Below, piece by piece: positions 18,373 through 26,074 of a stretch of DNA of 64,000 bases. Both the position numbers and the translations under genes were made by a program. The stretch covers positions 186,001 through 250,000 of the forward strand of contig NZ_PEGH01000019.1 of the NCBI RefSeq assembly GCF_002737755.1, given 5' to 3'. Under the pieces are notes generated by a model, which worked only from the letters and a program-made list of their open reading frames with translations, had not been told where the DNA came from and did no database searches. Numbering within the stretch: the stretch's first letter is position 1; each line of letters opens with the position of its first letter. The DNA comes from Caulobacter sp. BP25. GTDB lineage: Bacteria; Pseudomonadota; Alphaproteobacteria; Caulobacterales; Caulobacteraceae.

Positions 18373-19260
18373 CTAGCGCCTACGCATACCCCTCAGAAGC
18401 GCCTGGCGGGCATGGGCCACGCGGGGATGTCTGAGCGCCGTGGACAGCCAGACCAGGGAATAGCTGAGGCTCATCACCCGGTTGGGCGCGGCGATCTCGG
18501 CTAGAACGCCCTGCCCGATCTCTTTCTGGCAAAGATAGTTCGGCATGATCGACCACCCGGTCCCGGCGGCGAGCAGGTTGCGCAAAACCCTTAGATCCGG
18601 ACAGGTCACTGCGGGAGACGCGGCCAGGTCGCCGAGGTTGTTGCCGGCAAGCCAGGCGTCAATCATCGGCCGATCCAGACTGTAGGAAAGCACCGGCTCG
18701 CGCCCAAGACCCTCTTCCAGGCTAGAGGCGGCGAGGATCCGCGCGGCCACCACGGGCGCGGCCACCGCGCGCAGCGTCTCCTCGCGAATGACCTCGGAAC
18801 GCAGTCGGCTGTCGGTGATCGGATAGGCCGAAACGCCGAGGTCGAAGTTTCCCTCGATCAACATCTGCTGCACCAGATCTCTATTCGCGGGCTGGAGCCT
18901 GATGCGGATGCCTGCCTCCACGAGAGCGGGCAAATGCTGGGTCACAACCTCGGCGATGAAATCGGCATGGCCAAGGATGCGCACCGCGCCGGTGAGTTCG
19001 GACGACCGCGCCCTGGCCTCCGCCAGCGCTTCTTCGGCGCGATCGAGGTGCTCTCCCAGATCGGCCGCCAGTTCGTCCGCCGCGAGCGTTGGCCGCACGC
19101 CGCGCGCCAGCCGCTCAAAGAGCGGTCGTCCCAGCGCCACTTCGAGACCAGCGATGTGCTGGGAGACATTCGATTGGGTGAGGTTGAGGCTCCGGGCGGC
19201 GCTGGACAGCGACCGCAACCGATAGACTTCGACGAAGGTTCGCAGCCGAGAAAGGGACAT
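18373..19260 (-). CDS. LysR-family transcriptional regulator
   Basis: The 295-residue protein has a LysR winged helix-turn-helix at residues 3-62 (LSSAARSLNLTQSNVSQHIA) and a periplasmic-binding-protein-like effector domain from about residue 88. It is divergent from the aldehyde dehydrogenase gene at 19362. A dyad in the shared spacer (19268-19285), immediately next to its own start codon, is a likely LysR box. It therefore probably activates the dehydrogenase in response to an aromatic compound and represses itself. Confidence 0.9.
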   Translation of the reverse strand: MSLSRLRTFVEVYRLRSLSSAARSLNLTQSNVSQHIAGLEVALGRPLFERLARGVRPTLAADELAADLGEHLDRAEEALAEARARSSELTGAVRILGHADFIAEVVTQHLPALVEAGIRIRLQPANRDLVQQMLIEGNFDLGVSAYPITDSRLRSEVIREETLRAVAAPVVAARILAASSLEEGLGREPVLSYSLDRPMIDAWLAGNNLGDLAASPAVTCPDLRVLRNLLAAGTGWSIMPNYLCQKEIGQGVLAEIAAPNRVMSLSYSLVWLSTALRHPRVAHARQALLRGMRRR

Positions 19261-19267
19261 TTTCTAC

Positions 19268-19285
19268 CCATCATATTTTTGATGG
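19268..19285. promoter_or_regulatory. Candidate LysR box between LysR and aldehyde dehydrogenase
   Basis: CCATCA and TGATGG are perfect inverted arms around TATTTT. This fits the AT-rich interrupted dyads bound by LysR proteins. The left part, TACCCATCATAT (19265-19276), is also found exactly at 7774-7785. Confidence 0.55.
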
Positions 19286-19361
19286 CAGCAAGCAAGCGCC
19301 TTGTGAGTCAAGCCCCGGGTCGGGGCCTACAAGGACACCAGCTTCTTCCAAGGACCATCCC

Positions 19362-20786
19362 ATGACCGCTACGAGCACCGCCCAAGACCTGCAGGCGATC
19401 TTGCAAACCATGAAGAAGGCCCAACGCGCGGCAGGTCCGGCCAACGCTGATTTGCGCCGTGATCGACTGGCCCGCGCGGCGGCCCTGCTGCAAGACAACC
19501 GCGTCGCCCTGGCTCGCGCCATGAGCGACGACTTCGGCCATCGCGCCGTCTATCACTCCCTAACCGCCGATATCGCCACGACGATCGCCGCCCTTCGCTA
19601 CAGCGCCGACCATGTCGCCGAATGGATGGTCCGGGAGGAGGTCGTGACCTCCGACAGCGCGGTGAAGGCCTGGATCGAGCCCCAGCCTTTGGGCGTCGTG
19701 GGTATCGTCTCGCCCTGGAACTTCCCGCTGAATCTCGCCTTCTCGCCACTGGCCGGCGTGCTCGCCGCCGGCAACACCGCGCTGATCAAGCCCTCGGAGC
19801 TGACCCCGAATACCTCGGACCTGCTCGCCGATCTGGTGGGAACGCTGTTCGACGCCGATGAACTGGGCGTTGTGATCGGCGGACCGGATGTGGCCCAGGC
19901 CTTTACCGCCCTGCCCTTCGACCACCTGGTCTTCACCGGTAGCGGCAACGTCGGACGCCAGGTCATGCGCGCCGCCGCCGCCAACCTCACGCCCGTGACG
20001 CTGGAACTGGGCGGCAAGTCTCCCGTGGTCATAGACGAGGGCTTCGACGTCGCGGTCGCCGCGGAACGAACCCTGACGGTCAAGACCTTCAACGCCGGCC
20101 AGATCTGTCTTTCGCCCGACTATGTCATGCTGCCCGAAGGGGCCCAGGACGCCTTCATAACCGCCGCGCGCACGTTCATCGCCGGCGCCTTTCCGACGAT
20201 CCAGGGCAATGACGACTACACGTCTGTCATTTCCGACCGGCATTTTGCCCGTCTGGTCGGGCTGATCGACGACGCCAAGGCCAAGGGCGCCTCGGTGATC
20301 TCGCTGGCCCCGGCTGGAGAGCCCGCCTACAGCGCCGAGACGCGCAAGATCGCGCCCGTACTGCTGCTGGGAGTCGATCAGACCATGCAGGTGATGCAGG
20401 AGGAGATCTTCGGCCCGATCCTGCCCGTCATGACGATTGCCGGCCTTGATCAGGCGATCGACCATATCAACGACCATGATCGTCCTTTGGCGGCCTATCT
20501 GTTCGCCAACAGCCAAGCCTCGATCGAGCGGTTCTCGGCCCAGGTGACCTCGGGCGCGCTGATCGTGAACGACATCATGCTGCACGCCAGCATGGACGCC
20601 CTGCCTTTCGGTGGCGTCGGCGCATCGGGCACGGGAGCCTATCACGGCGTTCACGGCTTCCGCCGCTTCAGCCATCTGAAATCCGTGGTGCATCAGGGCC
20701 AGGCGGGGACGAGCGGCCTGCGGCTGCGCGCGCCCTACGCTCAGAAGCAAGCCGCGCTCGAAGAGGCGCTCGCCGCGCGCCGCTAG
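19362..20786 (+). CDS. Coniferyl-aldehyde-dehydrogenase-type NAD(P) aldehyde dehydrogenase
   Basis: The 474-residue enzyme is a complete aldehyde dehydrogenase: the PWNFPLNL cofactor motif, the general base E215 in LELGGKSP, and the catalytic cysteine C249 in NAGQICLSPDY. The start and overall sequence resemble coniferyl aldehyde dehydrogenases (CalB type), which oxidise lignin-derived and other aromatic or medium-chain aldehydes to acids. AAGGA lies seven bases before the ATG. Downstream genes on the same strand encode a DJ-1-like protein and a ferritin-like protein. The exact substrate is inferred from the family only. Confidence 0.88.
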   Translation: MTATSTAQDLQAILQTMKKAQRAAGPANADLRRDRLARAAALLQDNRVALARAMSDDFGHRAVYHSLTADIATTIAALRYSADHVAEWMVREEVVTSDSAVKAWIEPQPLGVVGIVSPWNFPLNLAFSPLAGVLAAGNTALIKPSELTPNTSDLLADLVGTLFDADELGVVIGGPDVAQAFTALPFDHLVFTGSGNVGRQVMRAAAANLTPVTLELGGKSPVVIDEGFDVAVAAERTLTVKTFNAGQICLSPDYVMLPEGAQDAFITAARTFIAGAFPTIQGNDDYTSVISDRHFARLVGLIDDAKAKGASVISLAPAGEPAYSAETRKIAPVLLLGVDQTMQVMQEEIFGPILPVMTIAGLDQAIDHINDHDRPLAAYLFANSQASIERFSAQVTSGALIVNDIMLHASMDALPFGGVGASGTGAYHGVHGFRRFSHLKSVVHQGQAGTSGLRLRAPYAQKQAALEEALAARR

Positions 20787-20859
20787 GCGCCTGCCGCTGT
20801 TTTCCGGATCGCATAACCCCAAAGCCGCTCTCAGGGCGGACTGAAATTGGAGAAAAGAC

Positions 20860-21537
20860 ATGAAAATTCTGATGGTTCTGACCAGCCACGACACCCTGGG
20901 CGACACCGGCAAGAAGACCGGCTTCTGGCTGGAGGAGTTCGCCGCGCCCTACTACACGTTCCTGGACGCCGGCGCGCAGATCACGGTGGCCTCGCCCGCT
21001 GGCGGCCAGCCCCCGCTAGACCCCAAGAGCGATCTGCCCGACTTCCAGACCGAACTGACCCATCGCTTCAAGGCCGATCCGGCGGCTCAAGCCGTCCTGG
21101 CCAACACCGTCAAGCTCGACGCCGTTCGCCAGGAGGACTTCGACACCGTCTTCTATCCCGGCGGCCACGGTCCTCTCTGGGATCTGGCCGAGAGCCCGGT
21201 CTCCATCGCCTTGATCGAAAACTTCGAGCGCGCGGGCAAGCCGATCGGCTTTGTCTGTCACGCCCCTGGCGTTCTGCGCCATGTGGAGGCCGCCAATGGC
21301 GACCCCATCGTCAAGGGGCGCGCCGTAACGGGCTTCACCAACGGCGAGGAAGCCGCTGTCGAGCTCACGGACGTGGTGCCGTTCCTGATCGAGGACGAGT
21401 TCATCGCTCAAGGCGCGGACTACCGCAAAGGTCCAGACTGGGCGCCCTTCATCGTCGAGGACGGCAAGCTGGTCACCGGCCAGAATCCCGCCAGCAGCGA
21501 AGGCGTCGCCAAGGCGCTGATCACGCAGCTGAGCTAG
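20860..21537 (+). CDS. DJ-1/PfpI family protein (Hsp31-like glyoxalase or deglycase)
   Basis: The 225-residue protein is a type-1 glutamine-amidotransferase-like DJ-1/PfpI member. The nucleophile elbow FVCHAPG carries C133, and FYPGGHGPLWDL supplies the oxyanion region. The length and the TGFWLEEFAAPY motif fit the Hsp31/glyoxalase III branch, which acts on methylglyoxal or damaged proteins. TTGGAGA precedes the start. Lying downstream of an aldehyde dehydrogenase, it may serve reactive aldehyde detoxification. A terminator hairpin follows. Confidence 0.87.
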   Translation: MKILMVLTSHDTLGDTGKKTGFWLEEFAAPYYTFLDAGAQITVASPAGGQPPLDPKSDLPDFQTELTHRFKADPAAQAVLANTVKLDAVRQEDFDTVFYPGGHGPLWDLAESPVSIALIENFERAGKPIGFVCHAPGVLRHVEAANGDPIVKGRAVTGFTNGEEAAVELTDVVPFLIEDEFIAQGADYRKGPDWAPFIVEDGKLVTGQNPASSEGVAKALITQLS

Positions 21538-21548
21538 TCCCGAGCCTT

Positions 21549-21580
21549 GAGGCGGCCCTAGGCCGCCTCTTCCCCTCTTC
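21549..21580 (+). terminator. Rho-independent terminator after the DJ-1-like gene
   Basis: GAGGCGG (21549-21555) and CCGCCTC (21563-21569) form a stem with a seven-base loop, followed by a pyrimidine-rich TTCCCCTCTTC tail. It lies 12 bases after the stop codon. Confidence 0.65.
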
Positions 21581-21600
21581 ATACGAAATACGAGACCAAC

Positions 21601-22056
21601 ATGAGCAGCGAGATCCAAACCGCGCTGAACGGCCTAATCAATCAGTTCTGGTCAGGCCTGATCCAGCACCGCACCCACGCGACCGCCTTGAGCGCGCTCG
21701 GCTACGAGAAGCTCGCCAAGGCCATGCAGCAACGCATCTCGGACGAGCCCGAGACTATCGAGGCTCTTCAAAAGCGCTTGCTGGACCTGGGCGGTGAGAT
21801 CGTCTTCCAGACCTATGCGCCGGTCCTTGGCCAGGATGTGCGCGGCATCCTTGGCAACGACCTGCGACTTCAGGAGCAAGGCCTTCCCGTGCTTGCCGAC
21901 GCGGTGCGCCTGGCCGCCGAACGGGGCGACGTTGTCACGCGGCGGCTTCTGGAGGACGTCCTCCTCGACGAGGAGGCCCACCTCAACTGGCTTCGAGACG
22001 AGACCAGCCTTCTTGAACGCCTGGGAGACGCGCTCTACCTGGCACGCGCGGCTTGA
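21601..22056 (+). CDS. Bacterioferritin-like protein with degenerate ferroxidase site
   Basis: The 151-residue protein has the length and helix pattern of bacterioferritin. The fourth helix LLEDVLLDEEAHLNWL matches the Bfr DEEGHIDWL segment and keeps the Glu and His metal ligands. By eye alignment, the first-helix glutamate is replaced by Phe, the EMKHAD segment that carries the haem Met and metal ligands reads DEPETI, and a further ligand is Gln. It may thus not oxidise iron or bind haem in the usual way. It follows the DJ-1-like gene after a terminator. Function unknown. Confidence 0.72.
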   Translation: MSSEIQTALNGLINQFWSGLIQHRTHATALSALGYEKLAKAMQQRISDEPETIEALQKRLLDLGGEIVFQTYAPVLGQDVRGILGNDLRLQEQGLPVLADAVRLAAERGDVVTRRLLEDVLLDEEAHLNWLRDETSLLERLGDALYLARAA

Positions 22057-22106
22057 CGATCCCCGGGATGACCGCCTGGGGACGAGTATCTCCCCCGGGC
22101 GGCGTC

Positions 22107-22226
22107 CTAACGGCTCATGTCGTAGAGGACTTCGCGAAGGTACTTCAGCATAAGCGCCACCCGAGACTCCCGACGCGGCGTGACCGTGGCGGCGATGGGC
22201 TGGCGGGTCGATCTGGGCGTGGCCAT
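22107..22226 (-). CDS. Possible 39-residue basic small protein
   Basis: A short reading frame encodes MATPRSTRQPIAATVTPRR at its start and ends LKYLREVLYDMSR. AAGGAT lies nine bases before the ATG. The N-terminus is basic and Pro/Thr-rich and the C-terminal half could be an amphipathic helix. It lies alone between two convergent genes. I recognise no family; the evidence is the ribosome-binding site and sensible composition only. Confidence 0.35.
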   Translation of the reverse strand: MATPRSTRQPIAATVTPRRESRVALMLKYLREVLYDMSR

Positions 22227-22311
22227 CGAAGTCTATCCTTGCCTTAGCGGAGCTCGACGCTCTTGGGAAAACCGGCGCGGACACAGCCGACATCAGCGAA
22301 TGCGCCGGGGC

Positions 22312-23412
22312 CTAACGCTCGAGCTTCACACTGACCGTCGTCGATAGGCCCGGCCGCAAGCGCGCGACCTCGGCCTGGCCCGGGTCGATCCGGATCCGGA
22401 CGGGCACGCGCTGGACGATCTTGGTGAAGTTACCCGTCCCCGGTTCGAACGGCAGCAGCGAGAACTGGGAGCCCGACCCTGGCGCGAAGCTCTCCACGTG
22501 GCCTTTCAGCGCCTTGCCGTTCAGGGCGTCGACCTTGATCGTCGCTTCCTGGCCCGGCAGCATCCGCTCGACCTGGGTCTCCTTGAAGTTCGCCACGACG
22601 TAGAGCGCCTTCATCGGCACGATGGTCATGAGACGCGTACCCGGCTGGACATAGTCGCCAGGCTCGGCCTGCCGGTCGCCGACCACGCCGTCGATAGGCG
22701 AGCGCACAAGGGCGTGTCCTTGGTCCTGACGGGCGAGCGCGAGCGCGGCGCGAGCCCGCGCGACGGCAGCATCGGCTTGAGACAGACCCGCGATCAGCGT
22801 GGCGCGCTTGGCGGCGGTGACCGCCGCCTGGTCTTCCGCCACGGCCAGCTGGGCGCGGCTACGGTCGGCGGTCGACTGGGCCCCGATGGCCGTCGCCCGA
22901 AAACGCTCGACATCCCGGCGGGCGACCGCGCCGCTATCGGCCAAATCCTCGTAACGCCGGCGGTCGGCCTGGGCCCGGGTGTTCTCGGCGTCGGCCGCGG
23001 CGATGGCCGTCTTGGCGGCGCGCACATTAGAGCCCGCTAGGCGTTGCTCGGCGTCCAGCGAGACAAGGGCGGCGCGCGCGCTGCTGGCCGCGGCCTCGGC
23101 ATTGGCGAGATCGGCGTCCGCGGCCGCAAGGCGGGCGTCGAATTCCTCGGGGTCGATCCGGACCAGCGGATCACCGCGTCGAACGGCTTGATTGTGCGCC
23201 ACCAACACCTCGGCGACCAAACCTCGAACGCGAGGCGCGATGGTGGAGCTGTCAGCCTGTACATAGGCGGCGTCGGTGGACACGGATCCCTTGGGCATGG
23301 CGATCAGGGCCGCGCCGCCAGCCGCCACGATGATCGCGCCGCCAACGGTCAGCACCGTCTTGCGCGACAGCAGCGCCTTGGCGGCGGCGGGCTTGAGGGT
23401 CGTGTCGGTCAA
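22312..23412 (-). CDS. HlyD/EmrA-type membrane fusion protein
   Basis: The 366-residue protein has one N-terminal membrane helix (about residues 20-40), then a lipoyl-like half-motif (IAPRVRGLVAEVLVAHNQAV), a long coiled-coil hairpin (about residues 85-210), the second half-motif (VRSPIDGVVGDRQAEPGDYV) and a beta-barrel domain. This is the EmrA type, which works with a 14-helix MFS exporter. The partner is probably the divergent EmrB-type gene at 24064. It is translationally coupled to the TetR gene before it (four-base overlap). Confidence 0.9.
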   Translation of the reverse strand: MTDTTLKPAAAKALLSRKTVLTVGGAIIVAAGGAALIAMPKGSVSTDAAYVQADSSTIAPRVRGLVAEVLVAHNQAVRRGDPLVRIDPEEFDARLAAADADLANAEAAASSARAALVSLDAEQRLAGSNVRAAKTAIAAADAENTRAQADRRRYEDLADSGAVARRDVERFRATAIGAQSTADRSRAQLAVAEDQAAVTAAKRATLIAGLSQADAAVARARAALALARQDQGHALVRSPIDGVVGDRQAEPGDYVQPGTRLMTIVPMKALYVVANFKETQVERMLPGQEATIKVDALNGKALKGHVESFAPGSGSQFSLLPFEPGTGNFTKIVQRVPVRIRIDPGQAEVARLRPGLSTTVSVKLER

Positions 23413-24002
23413 TGCGCCGTCTCCAGATCAAGGCGGCGCTTAAGCTCCGAACGACAGCGCACGAGCAGCGCATCGGAGCGCGCCGCATCCGGCTCGGCGC
23501 GCGCCAGCATCACCGCGCCGACCAGTTCGGCGAGTACGGAGGCGACCTCCTCATCCGCCCGGCCGCGACCAAGCGCTGAAAGATGGGCGGCGATCACGTC
23601 CGTCAGGTGACGCACGCCTTGCACGTAGCTTTGACGCGCCGCTTCGGTCAGTCGGGGAATGTCGACCGCCAGATACGGTAACGGGCAGCCACTGACGCGC
23701 GAGTCCCGATGGCGGGGCGACAAGTAAAAGTCGATGTAGTCGATCAGGGCCTCGCGCGGCGGCAATCCCTTCATCTTCTCGAGCTTCGCGGTCGGCCCGC
23801 CCTCGAACATGTGGGCGATGGCTTCAGCGATGAAGTCCTCCTTGGAGGCGAAGTGGGCGTAAAAGCCGCCATGGGTCAGGCCCGCGCGCGACATGACGCC
23901 AGCGACGCCGACGCGGTGTGGTCCCTCCTCGCGGATGGCCTTAGCGGCTTCGTCCAACACCTTCTTTCGGGTGCGCGCCTTGTGGTCGCTGTCATATCGC
24001 AT
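23409..24002 (-). CDS. TetR/AcrR-family repressor of the split EmrAB system
   Basis: The 197-residue regulator is a close paralog of the one at 7113-7706, with the same recognition region VMSRAGLTHGGFYAHF and similar C-terminal domain (SGCPLPYL, LVGAVMLAR). It is the first gene of a two-gene unit with the EmrA-type adaptor and is divergent from the EmrB-type exporter. One operator in the 61-base spacer (24022-24049) could therefore control the whole export system and the regulator. Confidence 0.9.
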   Translation of the reverse strand: MRYDSDHKARTRKKVLDEAAKAIREEGPHRVGVAGVMSRAGLTHGGFYAHFASKEDFIAEAIAHMFEGGPTAKLEKMKGLPPREALIDYIDFYLSPRHRDSRVSGCPLPYLAVDIPRLTEAARQSYVQGVRHLTDVIAAHLSALGRGRADEEVASVLAELVGAVMLARAEPDAARSDALLVRCRSELKRRLDLETAH

Positions 24003-24021
24003 CTTGCGGCCTCGCTTAGAT

Positions 24022-24049
24022 GATCCTTATAATATTATGACTATCATAT
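24022..24049. promoter_or_regulatory. Candidate TetR operator, copy 2
   Basis: A 28-base element begins GATCCTTAT, contains the near-palindrome TTATAATATTATGA, and ends ATCATAT. It matches 23 of 28 bases of the element at 7758-7785. It fills most of the spacer between the TetR and EmrB-type start codons. Confidence 0.6.
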
Positions 24050-24063
24050 TTTCAAGAGCGGCC

Positions 24064-25650
24064 ATGAACGCCCAGGACCACAGGCCGATCGACCCGGGCG
24101 CGCTGCCGACCAAGGTCAAGTTCCTGATCTTCGGAGTCATGGCCTTCGGCCAGTTCATGGCCCTGATCGACATCCAGATCGTGGCCGCCTCGCTGAACGA
24201 TGTGCAGGCGGGGCTGTCGGCGGGACCCGACGAGATCAGCTGGGTTCAGACCGGCTACCTGATGGCCGAGCTGGTGATGATCCCGTTCGCCGCGTTCCTC
24301 GCCCAGGCCCTGTCGACCCGGTGGCTGTTTGCGTTATCGGCCGGCCTGTTCACGCTGTCATCGGCGCTGTGCGGCATGGCTTGGGACATCGACTCGATGA
24401 TCCTGTTTCGCGTGCTACAGGGCTTCACCGGCGGGGCCATGGTGCCCACCGTGTTCGCCACCGGCTTTGCGATGTTCTCCGGACCGCAGCGGGCGATGAT
24501 CCCAGCGATCCTGGGCATGGTCTCGGTTCTGGCGCCGACGTTGGGACCCACGGTCGGCGGCTGGCTTACCCAAGCCGTAGGATGGCGGTCGATCTTCTAC
24601 ATCAACATCATCCCAGGCGCGCTCGTGACGCTCCTGGCGATCACGGTCATCAAGGTCGATCGACCCAATTTCAAGATGCTGAAGGCCATCGACTATTCGC
24701 ATCTCGTCGCCATGGCCGTCTTTCTGGGCGGACTGGAATATGTGCTGGAGGAAGGTCCGCGAAAGCAGTGGTTCGAGGACACAGGCATCGCCATCACCGC
24801 CTGGGTGGCGCTCGTGGCCTTCGCGCTCTTCGTCGAGCGCTCGTTCCGCTCCGGCGGTCCGATCGTCAAGCTCACGCCGTTTCGCAAGCCGACCTTCGCC
24901 TTCGCCTGCGCCTTCAACTTGGTGATCGGCTTTGGCCTCTACGCCTCGACCTACCTGATCCCGGTATTTCTGGGCCGGGTGCGCGGGTACGACAGCCTCG
25001 AGATCGGCACGACCGTGTTCGTGACCGGCATCGCCCAGATCCTGTCGACGGTGGTCGCCGCTCGCCTCTCAACGAAAGTCGATCAACGCATCGTCGTCAG
25101 CATCGGCCTGACCCTTTTCGCCGCCGCCCTGTGGCTGACCTCGCACATGAGCAGCCAGTGGGGCTTCGCCGATCTCCTGGTTCCCCAGGCCCTGCGGGGT
25201 TTCGCGATCATGCTTTGCATCGTGCCCAGCGTTGGCCTGGCGCTTGGCGGTTTCGAGATGGCCGAATTGCGCTACGCATCGGGGCTCTTTAACCTGATGC
25301 GCAACCTAGGCGGGGCGATCGGCATCGCCGTGGTCAACACCTGGCTCGGTGACAACACCCGCATCCACGTGGCCCGTCTCGGCGAGGCGCTTGGCGTTGC
25401 TGGCCGCGCCGGTTCCGAGGCGCTTTCGAACATGACCGACAGCATCGCGGCGCGAACGCCCGACGCCGCTCACGCTGCACTGATCCTGCAAGGCGAGCTG
25501 GCCAGGGTGGTGGGCCGGGAAGCCCTGACACTGGCCTTCAACGACGTCTTCCGCGTCATGGCGATGTTGTTCCTCGCAGCGCTCGTCATGGCCCCGTTCT
25601 GCAAGCCTCCGCCGTTGAACGGCGCAAAACCGCCGCCGGACAACCATTAG
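24064..25650 (+). CDS. EmrB/QacA-type MFS exporter (DHA2, 14 helices)
   Basis: The 528-residue protein is a drug:proton antiporter of the DHA2 family. It has 14 predicted membrane helices, the early ALIDIQIVAASLNDV motif, motif C in LGPTVGGWL, and a C-terminal tail. It would export hydrophobic compounds through the EmrA-type adaptor encoded divergently at 22312. I chose the ATG at 24064; an in-frame ATG at 24037 would fall inside the presumed operator, making it less likely. Confidence 0.9.
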   Translation: MNAQDHRPIDPGALPTKVKFLIFGVMAFGQFMALIDIQIVAASLNDVQAGLSAGPDEISWVQTGYLMAELVMIPFAAFLAQALSTRWLFALSAGLFTLSSALCGMAWDIDSMILFRVLQGFTGGAMVPTVFATGFAMFSGPQRAMIPAILGMVSVLAPTLGPTVGGWLTQAVGWRSIFYINIIPGALVTLLAITVIKVDRPNFKMLKAIDYSHLVAMAVFLGGLEYVLEEGPRKQWFEDTGIAITAWVALVAFALFVERSFRSGGPIVKLTPFRKPTFAFACAFNLVIGFGLYASTYLIPVFLGRVRGYDSLEIGTTVFVTGIAQILSTVVAARLSTKVDQRIVVSIGLTLFAAALWLTSHMSSQWGFADLLVPQALRGFAIMLCIVPSVGLALGGFEMAELRYASGLFNLMRNLGGAIGIAVVNTWLGDNTRIHVARLGEALGVAGRAGSEALSNMTDSIAARTPDAAHAALILQGELARVVGREALTLAFNDVFRVMAMLFLAALVMAPFCKPPPLNGAKPPPDNH

Positions 25651-25724
25651 CCGTGGGTGATGGCCAAACTGCCGAGACGCGCCAGGCTTCCCCGGCCGTG
25701 CGGTCGGGTGGGAAGGCGTCATAG

Positions 25725-25763
25725 CCATCGCTTAAAAGCGGAGCTTCCGAAGCTCAGCGATGG
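25725..25763. repeat. Nested hairpin downstream of the EmrB-type gene
   Basis: CCATCGCT (25725-25732) and AGCGATGG (25756-25763) are perfect outer arms. Inside, GAGCTTC and GAAGCTC pair across a single base. It may terminate the exporter transcript or be a mobile-element remnant. Confidence 0.55.
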
Positions 25764-25853
25764 GTCATTAGCCGCTAGCATGACCGTCAATGCAGCCCGG
25801 ATGCGTCAAGCCTCAGGCTCGTAGCTCAACGGCGACGGACCGCTGGTCGGCAA

Positions 25854-25886
25854 GCTGCTTGCCAGTTGCTTGCCAGTTACTTGCCA
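25854..25886. repeat. Three-copy 11-base tandem repeat
   Basis: Three consecutive units read GCTGCTTGCCA, GTTGCTTGCCA and GTTACTTGCCA. They lie about 90 bases before the tRNA fragment. Such repeats occur as arm-type recombinase sites, but three copies alone do not prove it. Confidence 0.6.
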
Positions 25887-25973
25887 GAAACGAACCGAAA
25901 TGGACCGAGCGAGACGGCAAGAACCCAACCGCAACGCCTTATTCCATCTGGATTTCAGCTAGATTTACGATCG

Positions 25974-26018
25974 TTCACACCGAGGGGGTCACAGGTTCAA
26001 TCCCTGTCGCATCGACCA
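25974..26018 (+). other. 3' half of a tRNA-Val(CAC) gene: putative attachment site
   Basis: The sequence runs from the anticodon loop TTCACAC (anticodon CAC) through the anticodon 3' stem CGAGG, variable loop GGGTC, T arm ACAGG-TTCAATC-CCTGT, acceptor CGCATCG, discriminator A and CCA. The bases before it do not pair as a 5' anticodon stem, and no D arm or 5' acceptor is present, so it is not a working tRNA gene. Such 3' fragments are typically left when an element integrates into a tRNA gene. Confidence 0.75.
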
Positions 26019-26074
26019 TTGTTTCTTCCAAATCGCTTTCCATAAAGTTCGCCGGACGTGAGCCACGCTGACGT

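Larger units (their letters stand above)
25651..26074. other. Gene-free region with hairpin, tandem repeat and tRNA fragment
   Basis: No coding sequence is convincing in these 424 bases. They hold a nested hairpin (25725-25763), a three-unit tandem repeat (25854-25886) and the 3' half of a tRNA-Val gene (25974-26018). The content looks like the scarred end of an integrated element. Confidence 0.6.

Noticed and set aside
18128-18434. Plus-strand frames between the TetR and LysR genes
   Set aside because: They cross perfect inverted repeats and the LysR 3' end, and the products have no recognisable features.
25854-25886. CRISPR-like repeat
   Set aside because: Only three 11-base units with no spacers between them, and no cas genes in the window.
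25790-26071. Possible hypothetical proteins read through the tRNA fragment on either strand
   Set aside because: Products such as VTGSIPVAS and GIEPVTPSV are the well-known result of translating tRNA 3' ends.
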